Shown: positions 36,585 through 49,540 of the stretch, piece by piece
Position numbering within the stretch: position 1 is the stretch's first letter
Layout: each line of letters opens with the position of its first letter
From: Megaleporinus macrocephalus
Taxonomy: Eukaryota > Chordata > Actinopteri > Characiformes > Anostomidae
Assembly: GCA_021613375.1 (NCBI GenBank)
Contig: CM038703.1
Span: 22,432,194-22,496,193, forward strand
Reading direction: 5' to 3'
DNA: 64,000 nt
Notes under the pieces: generated by a model
Databases searched by the model: none
Seen by the model: only the letters and a program-made list of their open reading frames with translations
Told to the model about the DNA's origin: nothing
Position numbers and translations under genes: made by a program

Positions 36585-39500
36585 CTGAGAATGACAAGTC
36601 ACAACACTGAGTTTGCACACACAATATAAAAAACAAAGGCATTTTCAAGTTGTGTTAAATACTAAAGAAACAAGCAGAGATATACAGGTTTGTAATTTAA
36701 AAAAATAAAAAAAGTAAAAAGGAAATAAGAAAGCACTTTTGTATAAGTAATTACTTTATTATATATTTATATGTAGCATTATCAATGATGTTATTCAATA
36801 TACTATATATTGTATAACTAATGCAAATGTGCACAGAATTGTCACATATATAAAGTACATCAACACAAAGTTTCTTTTAGTTCACATTATGCCAATAACT
36901 AAACATTTGTTGAAATTATGTACACATGTGAATCAAATAAACTTTTTTGCCCAACAATAGAACCCAATGGTAAGGCAATTTTCAGCTTCAGTTTTTTTGA
37001 AGCAGTAAAAGTTTTAGTATGAGCCATTTACCGTCTTGTTCTTCAGTGCTGGATTTGGTGACATCTGCAAAAAAGAACATTAATGCAGTCAGTGTGATAT
37101 AAACAAGTGAACTGTTAGTAATGACTCCAAACCTTAAATCCATTAATAGTTTATATATTGTTTTCTGAAATCAAGTCAAATGTCTCTCTGCCAAAAATGT
37201 TACTTTTAAATGTCTCCGTCTTTCAGTCACACCATGTGGGAAACACATTAGACATAACCTTAATAATCTGGAGTGCTGCAAATCTTATGTTGTGTATTTT
37301 TGTGGAACTTACCAGCTGTTGTCACATCATTGACTTGAGGGCCTTAAAGAAGAAAATAAGAAAGAGGTGTTAAACATCCGTCCCATGCATTTGGATTTAA
37401 TTTTTACTACAGCCCAAAAATGAAGCTGCTCTAGGCTTATAAACCTATATTCGACAAAACACTTACCACTGGCCTGGCCAGCTTCTGCACTTGTGCTACT
37501 TGCATCTATGTGACAAAATAAAATATTGTTATTGAACTTGTCTGCCTTTTAATATTGACATATTTAATGTAGTCATAACATCCATGTGATTTATGCTATT
37601 ACCCTCATCCTCACCTGGAGTGGCTCCATTGTAATGCTGTGACTCATCTGTAAATCAAAGAAAAAATGACAGGTTTGTGATTTGTAATTATAATTGAACC
37701 CCTCAAATTCTTAGTTCAAAGGCTCATTATCCATTGTCTACTGTGAATTATTTGTTAGATATAATGAAACCAATTCTCGATTCTAAGACACCAAACACTA
37801 AAGTAGAGTCAATGAGGTACCAAGAGCAGCCAGCAGAGTTCAAATCTACCACTAGATGGTAGTCTTTACTGAACTATTTCAGGCGTTTATAACCAAACCA
37901 ATAACCAATACTAGAAATAAAGCATATTTAAAAAATAAAGATACAATAAAAAAGGCAGTTGCTCCTTTAGAGCAATATCATAGAAGCACCCCTGAAAGAA
38001 CACTCCAGTAAAGGATTCTTACAAGAGCCATTTTTGTAAATGAGATGTATTAGAACTTTTTTAAGTTTAGAAAATTATAATTATTAGAGGAGTACATTCA
38101 AGCCAATAACTATTAAGTGATAAAAAGCCAATAGCTATATATCTTTAAGAATATATTTTCAGTTGTCAGTAATGTAGACCTCTCATACTCTGATCAAGCC
38201 TCTAATGAAGAGCTTCACAAAGAGCTAGCAAAAGACTTATATACTATATATAGAGGACTGTACTACAATGTACTATTAATATCAAATAATTTTACAGGTA
38301 GCTTTATCGCTACTCACCATTTGGCTGGTCAGGTGAGACAGAGTTCATGCTTTCTGTGAAGATAATCATAAACGACATAACTGAGATTCACCCATATAAA
38401 CACACTGCAGGATATGACATGACTAAAAAACACCTAGTCATCTTGTAAACTCACCAGTCGGAGCTTCATCAGAGGTGGAGTCCTGATCTGTAGGCAGAAA
38501 CATAGCGAGTAGATCAGTTCTATGCTATTTTGTAGTATTAAAATATATTATATTTACTTAGCTCATTTAAACTTTTATGGATGCTTGTGAAATTAGTATT
38601 ACATTGTGAACTGCATACCTGTAGACATGGCTTGGGGACCCCCATCAACTAACAAGAAAAACACAACCATTTACACACAGCGACCAAGAAAACATAACCC
38701 AACAAAATCAATTTATACTCAATTCAAGACTTTTATTTTTCAAATCAATTTTTCAGAGATTAAAGCACAAAGTTGTTTTAGTGGTAACTGACCCACAGTG
38801 AACTTAAAGTTGTGTATGAAAATTTGGAGGTTTGTTAACTTGATTGTCCTGCCTGTATTGACAGAAATTGTGCACAGGTATTTCCTGGGAGCACTCACCT
38901 GCATCAAGGTCAGCCTCAGCCAGCAGCACTGTCAGCGCGCAGAAGATTATAATATTCCTGGAGCATTGAAATGAAACAAAGTCACACTTTAGAACAATTA
39001 TTAGTATATCAGCATAGTAACATAATTTAAACTGTAAATGTGTTTTTTGTAGCCATGGACTAAAACGTGAACAGATTTTATTTGGAAAATCATTCCGTTC
39101 TGACATAGGCTATAGTAATAGTGTTGGTGTTCAAACTCCATAAAGAAGGGAACTGAAATTGTCATGTGGCCCCTTCTGGAAAGGAAGTTGTATGTTTTAC
39201 AGTATTGCAATAATTCACATGAGCATCATTACAGCTCTCTCACTGACTACACTGAATAACATGATTTAGCTATAACACAATATATTTTTATAATAAAATT
39301 ATCAGCACTAGTGCTGTAGAAGTGTTGTTGCATGAATGTTGTTTAGTTAAATCATTGCAACAATATTTTGTACATACATTTTTATGAAGGATAATATGAA
39401 GGGTCTGCAGCTGAATTGTTTACACTATGTATACTGACATAATCTGTGTATATATCTATATGCTGCATGGTTTCAGGTGAATTACCAACCATGAGCTGAA

Positions 39501-39623
39501 CAAGCATAATATAAAGAAATCAATGAAACCTATGAACTCCATCACAAAGTGATAACAGCACAATGAACCATCTTTTAGCTATAACAGGAAACAACAAATG
39601 TGAGCTTCTTACCTGGTCAGCAT
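36445..39623 (-). CDS. Gene C: small starmaker-type secreted protein with basic tail, complete, 10 coding exons, 147 aa
   Basis: Exons: 39613-39623 (MLTR), 38899-38957 (NIIIFCALTVLLAEADLDA), 38619-38648 (VDGGPQAMST), 38455-38487 (DQDSTSDEAPT), 38318-38353 (ESMNSVSPDQPN), 37615-37647 (DESQHYNGATP), 37467-37505 (DASSTSAEAGQAS), 37313-37342 (GPQVNDVTTA), 37032-37064 (DVTKSSTEEQD), and 36445-36584 with 46 residues and TGA. They total exactly 444 nt. The signal peptide is cleaved near AEA/D. The middle is acidic and Ser/Thr-rich, with S-x-E sites (SDE, SAE, STE, SPE, SEE). The last 20 or so residues are strongly basic (RKRSKP, KKRTRPFRP), and there is one N-A-S sequon. I do not recognise the protein. 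It is a tandem relative of stm by exon plan and may be one of the small fish SCPP-like genes, but its phase pattern differs from classical SCPPs. Confidence 0.85.
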
Positions 39624-39714
39624 GTTTGGAGGTTAGTGTCTGGATCCTGTGATGTACAGTACAAGGCTTAATATTGCACTTTCACTGCTCCTGAGGATTC
39701 ATAAGATGCCTGGG

Positions 39715-39722
39715 CTTTTATA
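39715..39722 (-). promoter_or_regulatory. TATA box of gene C
   Basis: TATAAAAG on the minus strand, 92 bp upstream of the ATG, with expected transcription start near 39685-39692. It is followed upstream by a C-rich/purine-rich segment (39740-39790) and, about 260 bp away, by a long GA repeat. Confidence 0.75.
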
Positions 39723-39979
39723 CGTATTCAAAGGCCACTGGAAAGTAGGAGGGGTGGACCCCTTATTGTGAAAGAAGAGGAGGGGGAAAAACAGCTTCAT
39801 CTTGAATTACGTTAATTGCGTGGCTTAATGTAAGGATTCCTATATCCCTTTCCGTCTTACGTTCTCCCTAAAAGAATCTCTATTACCCCTCCCCCAATGG
39901 CAAATCTTTACCTCACAGTGAACCTTTTGTTACTTGCTGCATATTTAACATTAAATGTTGCACCACTATTCCTCACAAA

Positions 39980-40131
<152 letters not shown>

Positions 40132-42859
40132 AGGGGGGGCTGTTTCAGCTGTGGAAAGTTCAGTCTCTACGCTACACTAGCTGAGGTGGCGTTAAGAGCT
40201 GGTGCCAGGTACCAAGGTCATGGCTGCCCACTGAGCTGATTGCGGGGGTTGATGACGGCAAGCTTTGAACAGTGGGCCTGAACCTGCTGGGCCGTTGTGA
40301 ATGCGCCCAGTCTCCCAAGAGGCCAGCGTAGTTTTCTCTACTTCATGCCGGAGGAAAAACACACTTAATGGGGGGATTCCCTGGGTCACTGAGGGCAGCT
40401 TTTTTGGAGAGAAATGCTAACCTAATTAGTCTGTAAAGCAATAGCGACCTGGCAGCAGATAAGTAGAATTTTTACTCTTTAAGAAGGTTGGTGTTGGGGA
40501 AATGGGCCTTGTTTTTGCCTTTTGTTGACAAATTGCCAAAGATAAGGTTCCAGGGCACTGATGGAGGCCTTGTGGATCACTACTTTCGAAAGAGTAGGAG
40601 ATCTGTGCTCAGGAAGTTCCACCCTTCTTTGAGAGTAATGAGCTACCGACTCATGGACAGGTTAAAGGGGCATTCCTGAGAAAATCCATAACATAATATG
40701 TGGTTTTTGTCTGTTAAGACAGTTTGGGGGAATTTTGCCAGCCTTTTCCAGGCACTTTGTGGCAACACAGAACCATGAATAGTGGTCACGTGATCTGGTG
40801 ATTTTGGAATATGAAAATGGATTCTTGAGTAAAAACGAGTATCAAATCTAAGAGGTTTTTATATTCATGAAGTGTTACATTTTTTTGGTTGGAGAAGATA
40901 TTTTAACTGCAAGAATTGTGTGGCTATCAGCTTGACAGTATGGAAACAGCTGCTACAGTATAGGACAAACAACTGCCGTTTTTCATACAAAACATTTTCT
41001 GATGCTTCGAAGGAAAGCAACAATGCAGAACTGGCATCTATAATCTTTTTCGGAAAAATGTGGAAATTCCATACACACACGGAACTGACATGGCTCTTTC
41101 CACAGACTCATGCCTCTAAGACTAATACCCTTGTACGTCTCTACCAGGATCTCATCCATCGTGGTCATTCGATCTGTTGGGTCTTTTTGCCTTTTATCAG
41201 ACCGAACGAATGCCAATAGAAATGAATGGGCCGTCTCCAGACAAGACAGGAAGTCTACCCATCTGGGTTTTACATTTCCTGGGTTTGTATGGGGGCCTGT
41301 GGCAAAATGGAACAGGCCCCTCTCGAGCAGAACAGAGGTTAGAGTGGTGATAATGGGAGAAAGTGGTCCTCTGTATTAGAGTTACATCTCACACGTCCTT
41401 CGCTCTGGTATTTAGGACTGGCCCGGTCTGCTCTCAAAGGAGCTCTCTGTCTGCACACTAAAAGGATTTCTCTCTTTAAGTGTAAAAGGATAATTAACCT
41501 CACTAGTCCGCATTATGGCCACTTAGCTATCTTTTCATGGAACACATTCGTGAGGGAAGTCTTTGAAAGTTGGGAAGGTCAGATTTACATGTGTATGCGA
41601 GGAAAGCCCCAGGGCATACGGGACCCCCCTGAATTTCAGTGTAGTGCATGTTTCATGAAAGGAAGTGACTGGTTACCTGAACACACATTATTGTATTATG
41701 AAGCGTGCTCTAAATTACTGTGCATTAGGCACTGCAACTCTGCTGGGGCCATAAGATAGAAAAGATTCACCTGAACTCAGGCTGAACTTAACCTCTTATT
41801 GTTCGAATAGTTACTAGGTCAGAAACATACACTTGACTTTAGGACTGAAGTAATGCAACGGTGTTTAATGAAAATACAGCCCTCAAGGACTACTTCAGTC
41901 AGTATGTGTGACTACCATTCTCGTATCTGTAGAATCCTTTGTTCTCTCTGAACCGGCACTGGATCGTATAGACAGAGCCAACCTAGTAAATGAAGTATCA
42001 TAATTTAGAGGCAATCTCCATTGCCTTCCATCATCATGAAATATTACACACTATGACCAGCACATACCAGACAGGATTTATTAAAAGCCTGATAGTACTG
42101 GATGGCTTTTTAATATAGATAAAGTATCACATGAGACCAATCTGTTGCTCTGTGGGACAAATAATCTGTAGACAATTAGTCTACATCCTATCATGTTTTT
42201 AGTGGTGGACTTGTTAAGCATCAATACAAGATATTCCATCCAAGGGATAAAAGTAATTAAACATTTCACGTCAAATGAAAAGAGGCTGCTAAAATAAAAT
42301 ATTTTAATAAAATATAATAATATAAACTCGAAAATTGACATCTAAGATAAGCTAGCTAGCTAAGTAGATACAGCTTACTGAACCAATAGTGGACACATAA
42401 TGATATAAGTATCCACAAGTTAAGCAATCGTTAAATCTTTTCATTGCCCTTGTTGTATTATGTGTATGTGTGCCACAATGCTCTCCACAATTATTATTAA
42501 ATTTTATCTTTCATGCAATGTATTAACAAAAACTAACTGTTATTTGAAGAACAACCATCAAAAGAACAACTGAAATCTTATTATGAAATAATAATTTTCT
42601 CAAATCTATGTTTGCCATAGAGGTACTAGTTATCACTTAAATGGTCATTATTTTCTGTTTCAGTGTGGTATAAATAAAAGTTAAGTAAGCAAGTACATTT
42701 TATAGATTGTTTAAAACCACAGTGCTTTACAATAAAAGACCGGAAGTTTACCCCTGAACACCACTTATGCACAATATGTACATACATTAACACTGTCCTT
42801 AATCCACAATTTAACAGATTACAGCTGCTGAATGCTCAACGATAAAAATGAATTTAAAA

Positions 42860-43260
42860 AAAAGACACAGATGGAGCATTTCCAATCCCACTTAGGAGAC
42901 CATTACAAAGTCTTGGTGTGGCAACTGTAAAGGCATATTTTTTGTTTGAGACAAGGCCAATCTAAAGGGATTTTGAGGGTGCATACATACAAAGCATGTC
43001 CACAACATATGCAGGTGTAGGTCCTTTCAAGGCTTTAAAAAACATCAATGCTCTACTTTATTGGCTTCCGCATTCTATTGGTCTTTTCTTTAGATCAATT
43101 AATAATCTGACTGTATCATTTAGAAATATTTGTAAGAGTGCAAAAGATGCTTAATTAATTAATAATAATATAGCACATTGCAGAAATCCAGTCTGGATGT
43201 AACAAAGGCATGAATTACTTTTTCAGATCTGAAGCATTCTGAATATTCCTAAAACCTTTA
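42860..43260. repeat. Probable old retroelement-type fragment
   Basis: TAGGTCCTTTCAAGGCTTTA, GGCTTCCGCATT and AGGCATGAATTACTTTTTC follow one another in an order I associate with a common teleost interspersed repeat. It is heavily eroded; family and limits are uncertain. Confidence 0.4.
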
Positions 43261-43471
43261 ATGGGACCTTGTTCTATGGTTAGACGAAACCAATAAAGAG
43301 TTTTTGGCACCAGTGGTGGATTTGGTGTAGACACAAATATAGCCATGCAAAAACTTTAGGGACTTTAGTCCCAACTTGATGGTGGATTGTGATGGTGTGG
43401 TACTGTTCTTTATCCAGTGACCTAGGGCAGTTTATTCAGATACATGACATCACAGACTGCCACAGCCATAA

Positions 43472-43473
<2 letters not shown>

Positions 43474-43549
<76 letters not shown>
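43474..43549. repeat. (TA)n microsatellite
   Basis: About 36 TA units between TTTATA and ATAAACC. The opposing ORFs here with YIYIYI tracts are artefacts of this repeat. Confidence 0.9.
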
Positions 43550-43551
<2 letters not shown>

Positions 43552-44963
43552 ATGGCAATACCATGGCAATTCCAGTCCTTCGATTTGAGCAGGAAGGGGG
43601 AGAGGGACATCGGAAGCTGAAGGATCTGGGGAGATTCTCTATGGAGAAATGTTTTCAGATTACTTGCCTTGCGCTCTCTAGTCTCATTAAGCATTATAGG
43701 AATAAAGGCTGCACAAAATATTAAATGAAGGGATGCCAACAATTGCAGCACACGTGCATTTAAGTAAGAAATGAATTTCATTTCATGTCAGTGTTTTGTT
43801 AATGTTTTAAATTAATTATAAAAATGTTTACGAGAAGTGCCTATGTTTAAGGAGGTATGTAATACTAGTTTCTGCATGGCATGAAACCCATAAGGCACAT
43901 ACAAGAAACACTGTAATATAAACACATCTCTTATTTTCCAGTGTTTTAGCAACTGAGAATAACTTGTAGAGTCCACCTTTGTTGGGCCTTTTCCTTCTAT
44001 TATTCCTGCACTATCTGAGCTCAAAAACACCACCTGAAGGGCACTAATTTACTCTCTTTAAAACATCTGTATTTGAGATTGAAAACCACTGTGTGTTCAT
44101 TTGCCGCTAGCCATGTTTGAGAGACTTCATCAAGGCTTCTTTGTTTAGTGCCAAGTACCTTGTCTGCCACACTGATAATGCTATGCAGAGAAGCTTATTC
44201 TTTGAGACATCTTAGTCTTGCCAAACTATTAGCTTCAGAATGTTATGAGATTGATCAAAAAGGGATAAGATGGTCGAGTTAATATTAAAAGGGCTTAATG
44301 GCCGACGAAAATAAAGCACCTTTATTGAAGGTGTATTTAGTGTAGCTAATCCTGTAACTTGTGTCAACCATGACTCCAAGTTAATTGGCTTGCTCAAAAC
44401 ACTGCAGTTCCTCACTTGTTTCAGATTAGGCTGTGGAACATTTGGATAAAATTTAAGCATCTCATGAAACTCACAAGTAAATCAAGATGAACAGCAACAA
44501 ACAAAACTGTGTTGCATTTATGGTCCTGTGATTTTATAACCTTATAACCAGAATCAGCAAATTGGGTTGGACATGTGAATGTTATTTGAGAGTGTTATTT
44601 TCTTTAAAACATGTTTATACATTTAAAGATAGAAGGCTAAAGCAAATTGCAGATAGGTGTACTTCATACCGGTAAGGTGAGTATATAGGCTTAGAATTAG
44701 AATCAGTTTATTATATGTGTTTTTAAAATGGCAGTAAGCATAGTATTGCATGTATCTGAATACCAGTAAAAGAAAAGAAAATCCTCACATTAAAATCAAT
44801 ATAAAAATTAAAAAGCCAGTTTGATATAAATAGATGTGTTCTTGTGTTAAAAAGTTCTAGAAAGAAAGATTGTAAAAAAAGATGACACATTGCAGAAATA
44901 GTTATGAACAGCTTTATCATGACAGTGCTGCTACACAATCGCCAACAATCTGAATGTCATATG

Positions 44964-45650
44964 TACACCAATCAGCCATAACATTAATACATTGTCTGTT
45001 TTATCAGCTTCATGTACCATATAGGAACACAATTACAGATGGTTTTCCATTTTTTACCTTGTTCTTTAATGGTCAGGACCCCCACAGGACCACCACAAAT
45101 GTTTTATTATAAGGAAGGTGGCTCATTCTCAGCACTACAGTGACATTGAATGTGGTGGTGGTGTGTTAATGTGTGCTGCTGGAGTGTTTAAACACCTCTG
45201 TACCAACAGCGTACTATGGGCAGCGTCCTGTGGGCAGCATCCTTTGACCGTCCTGTGGGCAGCTAGTTTGACCACTAATGAAGGACAAGAGAACTGTGCA
45301 GCAACAGATAAGCTATGGTCTTCGACAGCAAGGTAGGAGTGTCTGTTAGACTGGACAGTGAGTGGACACAGTGTTTAAAATCTCCAACAGCACTGCGGTG
45401 TCTGATCCACTCATACCAGCACAACCCACACTATTACACCAACATCAGTGCCACTGCAGTGCTAAGAATATAACACCACCTAATTAATATGCCCTTGGGT
45501 GTCCTGATCAATGAAAAACAGATTGAAAGGGGCTAACAAAGTATACAGAGAAACAGATGGACTACAATTTGTAATTGCAGAACCACAAAATGTACCTATA
45601 TTTTAAATGGAGCTGACAAAATGGACAATGAGTGTAGATTTCAGTTGCAA
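44964..45650. mobile_element. Palindromic non-autonomous DNA element, copy 2
   Basis: Starts TACACCAATCAGCCATAACA and carries the same inner blocks as copy 1 (GTTTAAACACCTCTGT, GTCTGATCCACTCATACCAG, ACTGCAGTGCTAAGAATA). The 3' end is eroded: it is recognisable to about 45650 but no longer a clean inverted copy of the start. A short tandem block GTCCTGTGGGCAGC near 45225-45262 is reiterated. Confidence 0.75.
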
Positions 45651-46687
45651 TGCTGGTTTAAATATATTGTGGCATTGGCATCAAAAACACATGGGAAACT
45701 GTATTCACAGCACAAAGGAGAAGCAAAGGAAAACTGCAGCTCTGGCCAGGAAGCAGGCAGGTCATTGATAGATACCTGACACTAGTTCATGGTACCACAC
45801 AAGCCACCTAACTACCGCAAATGTGCATGAATCTGCTGAACCACAGCAACTTAATTACATTTTTAAATCCACTGCTGCAGTGGCACCTGAGCCTCTGTGT
45901 GAGCCAGTAGGGGGATGCTACATAGCTCCCCTGTCAGGGAGTGCTTTCTGGACCTCACAAAGTCTGAGCAGATGTCTTCTCTCTCTGAATTAGCATTAAT
46001 AATTCCACAACAAGCACATTACAAAGACAGTATTGTCCACTGCCATCTACAGTTAGCATTTCTAAAACTAAATGGAACAAATGCAGCCTTTCAAGAAATG
46101 GCACATGTCCCAATTATTCACAGTGTTAATGATGCTTGTGTTGAAAGGCAAATTGCAATAAATCCAGAAGCTTTCATGAGACTTCTATGACAGTCTATGA
46201 AGGTAAGCAAGTATTTTAATTTTTAAAACCAGGGAACCTAATGAAACCATTTAAGTTCCTCTGGGTTTTAATTAATTATAGTTACAATGTTAATGTCCAT
46301 AATTAAAATGGCATGTCATAAAAGCACCTCTTGGTGTAATGTGTAAGTGCCCCAATACTTTTTTCCCATGTAGTGTATATTCATTGTATGTCACAGGATG
46401 TTTAGGCAACAGCTTCTGTACTGAAATGTGTGGAATGCATTCTTTTTGACTGCATTTGTAATCCTACAATACAGAAATAATTGGTATATTTCTTTGTAAT
46501 GTGTTATCATTTTATAACTGTTTATGTATCGGAAACGGCTGCTACATACATAGAAAATCTGGAAAAAAGTGGGCAAAAATGGCATATCGGTAAAATTAGC
46601 CTTATTGGGAGCCAAAAACTAAAACAGGAGTATAGTTCATTCATACAGAGAAACCCAACACTGAGGTAAATGATATGACGAGCTGAT

Positions 46688-46903
46688 CTGAGCTGACCAA
46701 GCTGTTCAGAAGAGCCTACAGTGCTGTTAAAACATTGCCCTGGAGTTTTAAATGTCAGAAGATCCAACTACAACAACAGCCAAACTCATAGAAATCAAGA
46801 CTCAATTCTAATTGTAACTTACAGGTGCTTTCTATTATTTTAGCTATTGGTAAATAACAAGGCATTTCAAACCCAAACCAGTAAAATGTATTCCTTGAGT
46901 TGT
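46688..46903 (+). repeat. Direct repeat, upstream copy, flanking csnk2a1 exon 1
   Basis: CTGTTCAGAAGAG, CCCTGGAGTTTTAAATGT, ATTTTAGCTAT and ATTCCTTGAGTTGT recur in the same order and strand at 48384-48591. Similarity by eye is high over about 210 bp. Confidence 0.75.
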
Positions 46904-47314
46904 ATGCAAAGCCCAACACTGAGGTAAATGACATGCAAAGCAGCCTTTGTAATGTTTAAAAGCAGTATTTGTCCATCGCTGGATCTAGCCTGATCTCCCA
47001 CCAAAAAACGTATTTCTCTTATTTGTGTTTCTTAACATACAAGGGATGTAGTGAAAAACAATGTAATTTACTAAATATACAGAGAAAAAGGAACAAGGGA
47101 TAAATTAGATTAAGTAAAATATGAGTACAATGATAAATACAAATGAAAAAAAATGGATACAGTACAAAGTTTGGCACGGATTAGTTTTTGGAAATTGAAA
47201 CTTGTACTGGTTTATACTTTTTAAGTATTTTTAAAGTATTAAGTATTTTTAGACAGCAAAATGTACGTTATTTCCAGCGAATTTACCTTTATAGATATAA
47301 AAAAGGAGTCCACT

Positions 47315-47317
<3 letters not shown>

Positions 47318-47409
<92 letters not shown>
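47318..47409. repeat. Compound (CA)n(TA)n microsatellite
   Basis: About 20 CA units with two ATA interruptions, then about 22 TA units. It lies some 120 bp before the GC-rich csnk2a1 first exon. Confidence 0.92.
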
Positions 47410-47411
<2 letters not shown>

Positions 47412-47529
47412 AAATATAAGGAAAAGAAATATAAGGAAAAGAAAGTCTCTTTTGTTACATGCTTTGTTGCAGTGTGACGGTAAATCTAGGATTTACTAAA
47501 GGGCTTCTTTGATTTAATGCTATCTGATA

Positions 47530-47682
47530 GAGGCCCCGCCCGTTTCTCTGAAGCCGAGTTTGTGTTTGCGCCCCCCGGAGGAGCGGATGACCTACTTCCC
47601 TCTTCTCCTCTCCGGCTAAACTTGTTTGCTGAATCCTCTGTCTGTACAAGCCGCCATATTGTCATCCCCGAAGAGCCGAGAG
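47530..47682 (+). promoter_or_regulatory. csnk2a1: csnk2a1 non-coding first exon and promoter region
   Basis: A GC- and CpG-richer island in AT-rich surroundings, TATA-less. CCGCCATATTG at 47651-47661 fits the YY1 site found just inside the first exon of many housekeeping genes. A donor (GAG then GTAATG) follows at 47683. The 5' boundary is approximate, and further untranslated exons in the 7-kb intron cannot be excluded. Confidence 0.6.
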
Positions 47683-48383
47683 GTAATGTATGCGGTCCAT
47701 TTAAAATACTCATTCGCAACTGCACGCGACATTTCAGCCCACAAAATACAGCCTCATCACTGGGCTTGTTAAGAAAAACCTGCCTCTAAATTCAGTCCCA
47801 TTTAGTGGACGTTTTCCGCTGTTATGATTGATAAGATTATGATGTAGCTCGCTAGGCTAGGCTAGCAAGCTAGCGAGCACGGACGCTGTGTGCTGAATGT
47901 TTTCCTCGAAGCGGAGCGGCTGCTGGTAGCATTCAGGCTGGAAGCAGCGATAGCAGCTTGCAAACCAGTAGGTTAACTCAGCTTAGGGTTTCTATTTTTT
48001 CCTTTCTGACGTTCAGTGAGGTCAGCAGCACGGCAAATATCTGTACAGTGTAGTCTTTTGTACTTTAGCAAACTTGGCCATTGTTTACTCGGCTGGTCAA
48101 ACACAGTTAACGCTGGTAGTCTGGTCACTTGTTGGCAGCCTAGCAAAGCAGAAAGGGTGGCAGAGACCTAAGTAATTGCTCAAACGTTACCTTCGTTATT
48201 TTATGTCTGTATGGTTGGGGGAAAAAAGTGCTCACCCCAATGTTTCAAGAAAAGCGAATCCCCAGTTACTCTTCTTAAGTCCGTGGTTCTGTTTCTCACC
48301 CCCAGTTTTACCAGCTAACCTGGGAAATAAGAATCAGGTTTGCTAGCTAGCTAAGCTCATTTAACGCTGCTAACAGTTAACGA

Positions 48384-48591
48384 GCTGAGCTAAGCTGTTC
48401 AGAAGAGTCTACAGTGCTGTGAAAAACTTGCCCTGGAGTTTTAAATGTAAGAAGATTCAACTACAACAACTCCAAGAAATCAAGACACAAGTCAAATTGT
48501 AACTTGCAGGTGCTTTCTGTTATTTTAGCTATGGGTGAACAACAAGGCCTTTTAAACCCAAGCCAGTAAAATGTGTTCCTTGAGTTGTTTG
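48384..48591 (+). repeat. Direct repeat, intronic copy, flanking csnk2a1 exon 1
   Basis: Second copy of the 46688-46903 unit, about 1.7 kb further on, so that the csnk2a1 promoter and first exon sit between the two. Confidence 0.75.
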
Positions 48592-49069
48592 TCAGTAACA
48601 GAAGGAGAATACTATTAAAACCATGAAAACATGAACACAGGACCTGCATCAGGAGTGCACACCATCGGTCACAAGTCACTGGTTATGATTAATGCATATT
48701 TGAGCCAGGATAATTGTCTCAAACAACCACAGAAAGGTGCTTAACAAAGCATTTTTATTTATATCTTTTATTTCTATGTTTATATATGCCATCGTAATCA
48801 ATGGCAGTGTGCAAAAAAAAAAAAAGATAACATTAATATAGTCATGTAGCATTAATAATGACATTTCTGCATCAAGTTTGTTTTGTAGTTCCAAAGACTC
48901 AACCCACATGCCCAGTTCGCTCTTGAACAGAGCATGTTGGCAGTACATATTTTCAAATGGTGGCAGGTGACTTTTATTGTTTTGATCCTTTGTTTTAGTC
49001 ATACCCATATAATGTTTTTACACAGTCCTTCCACCTGTCTCTTACAAGTCTAGAAGTATTGTGATTTCA

Positions 49070-49540
49070 GCATCAAGCTTCGTTCCATTACTCGCCAAGA
49101 GCCGTTTCCAGTGGTGCAAAACAATGGCAAAGCTTATTTTTCTTCTATTTATATCATTTCATTTGTTTGGTACCCAACATGGTTTCTTAAGTGAGTGATG
49201 GTGGCTGGATAATGGTCATTAGCCAAGAGCTTTAGCCATTGTTGCATTTACTCTTTCTTTCATTGGGTAACTGTCCTTAAGTGATCCAACTGGGTGCAGG
49301 ACTTGCAGCATTATTGGCAAGAGATTAGAATACACTGTGGTGCATTGCTATGTCTTCATCCTCTCTTGTTGGACTAATTTGACTGGACACTACAGTGACT
49401 GGTGGCATTACAGGACATCAGAAGCTGTGGCTAGCTGATTAGCATGCTAACTTTAGTAGATATCAGCGCAACGCAATACAAAGATGTTTTTGACATGCTG
49501 TCAAAATGGTTATTTCTTCACATTCTCTGAAATTATTAGA
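49070..49540. repeat. Dispersed repeat, copy 2
   Basis: Partner of 30230-30640: CCAGTGGTGCAAAACAATGG, TTTATATCATTT, CAACATGGTTTCTTA, CTACAGTGACTGG and CTGTCAAAATGGTTATTT appear in the same order. Confidence 0.5.

Noticed and set aside
43389..43781. Opposing ORFs with Tyr-Ile repeats
   Set aside because: They are translations of the TA microsatellite.
47455..47789. Several ORFs over the csnk2a1 first exon
   Set aside because: The GC-rich non-coding first exon keeps frames open by composition. None continues across the donor at 47683.
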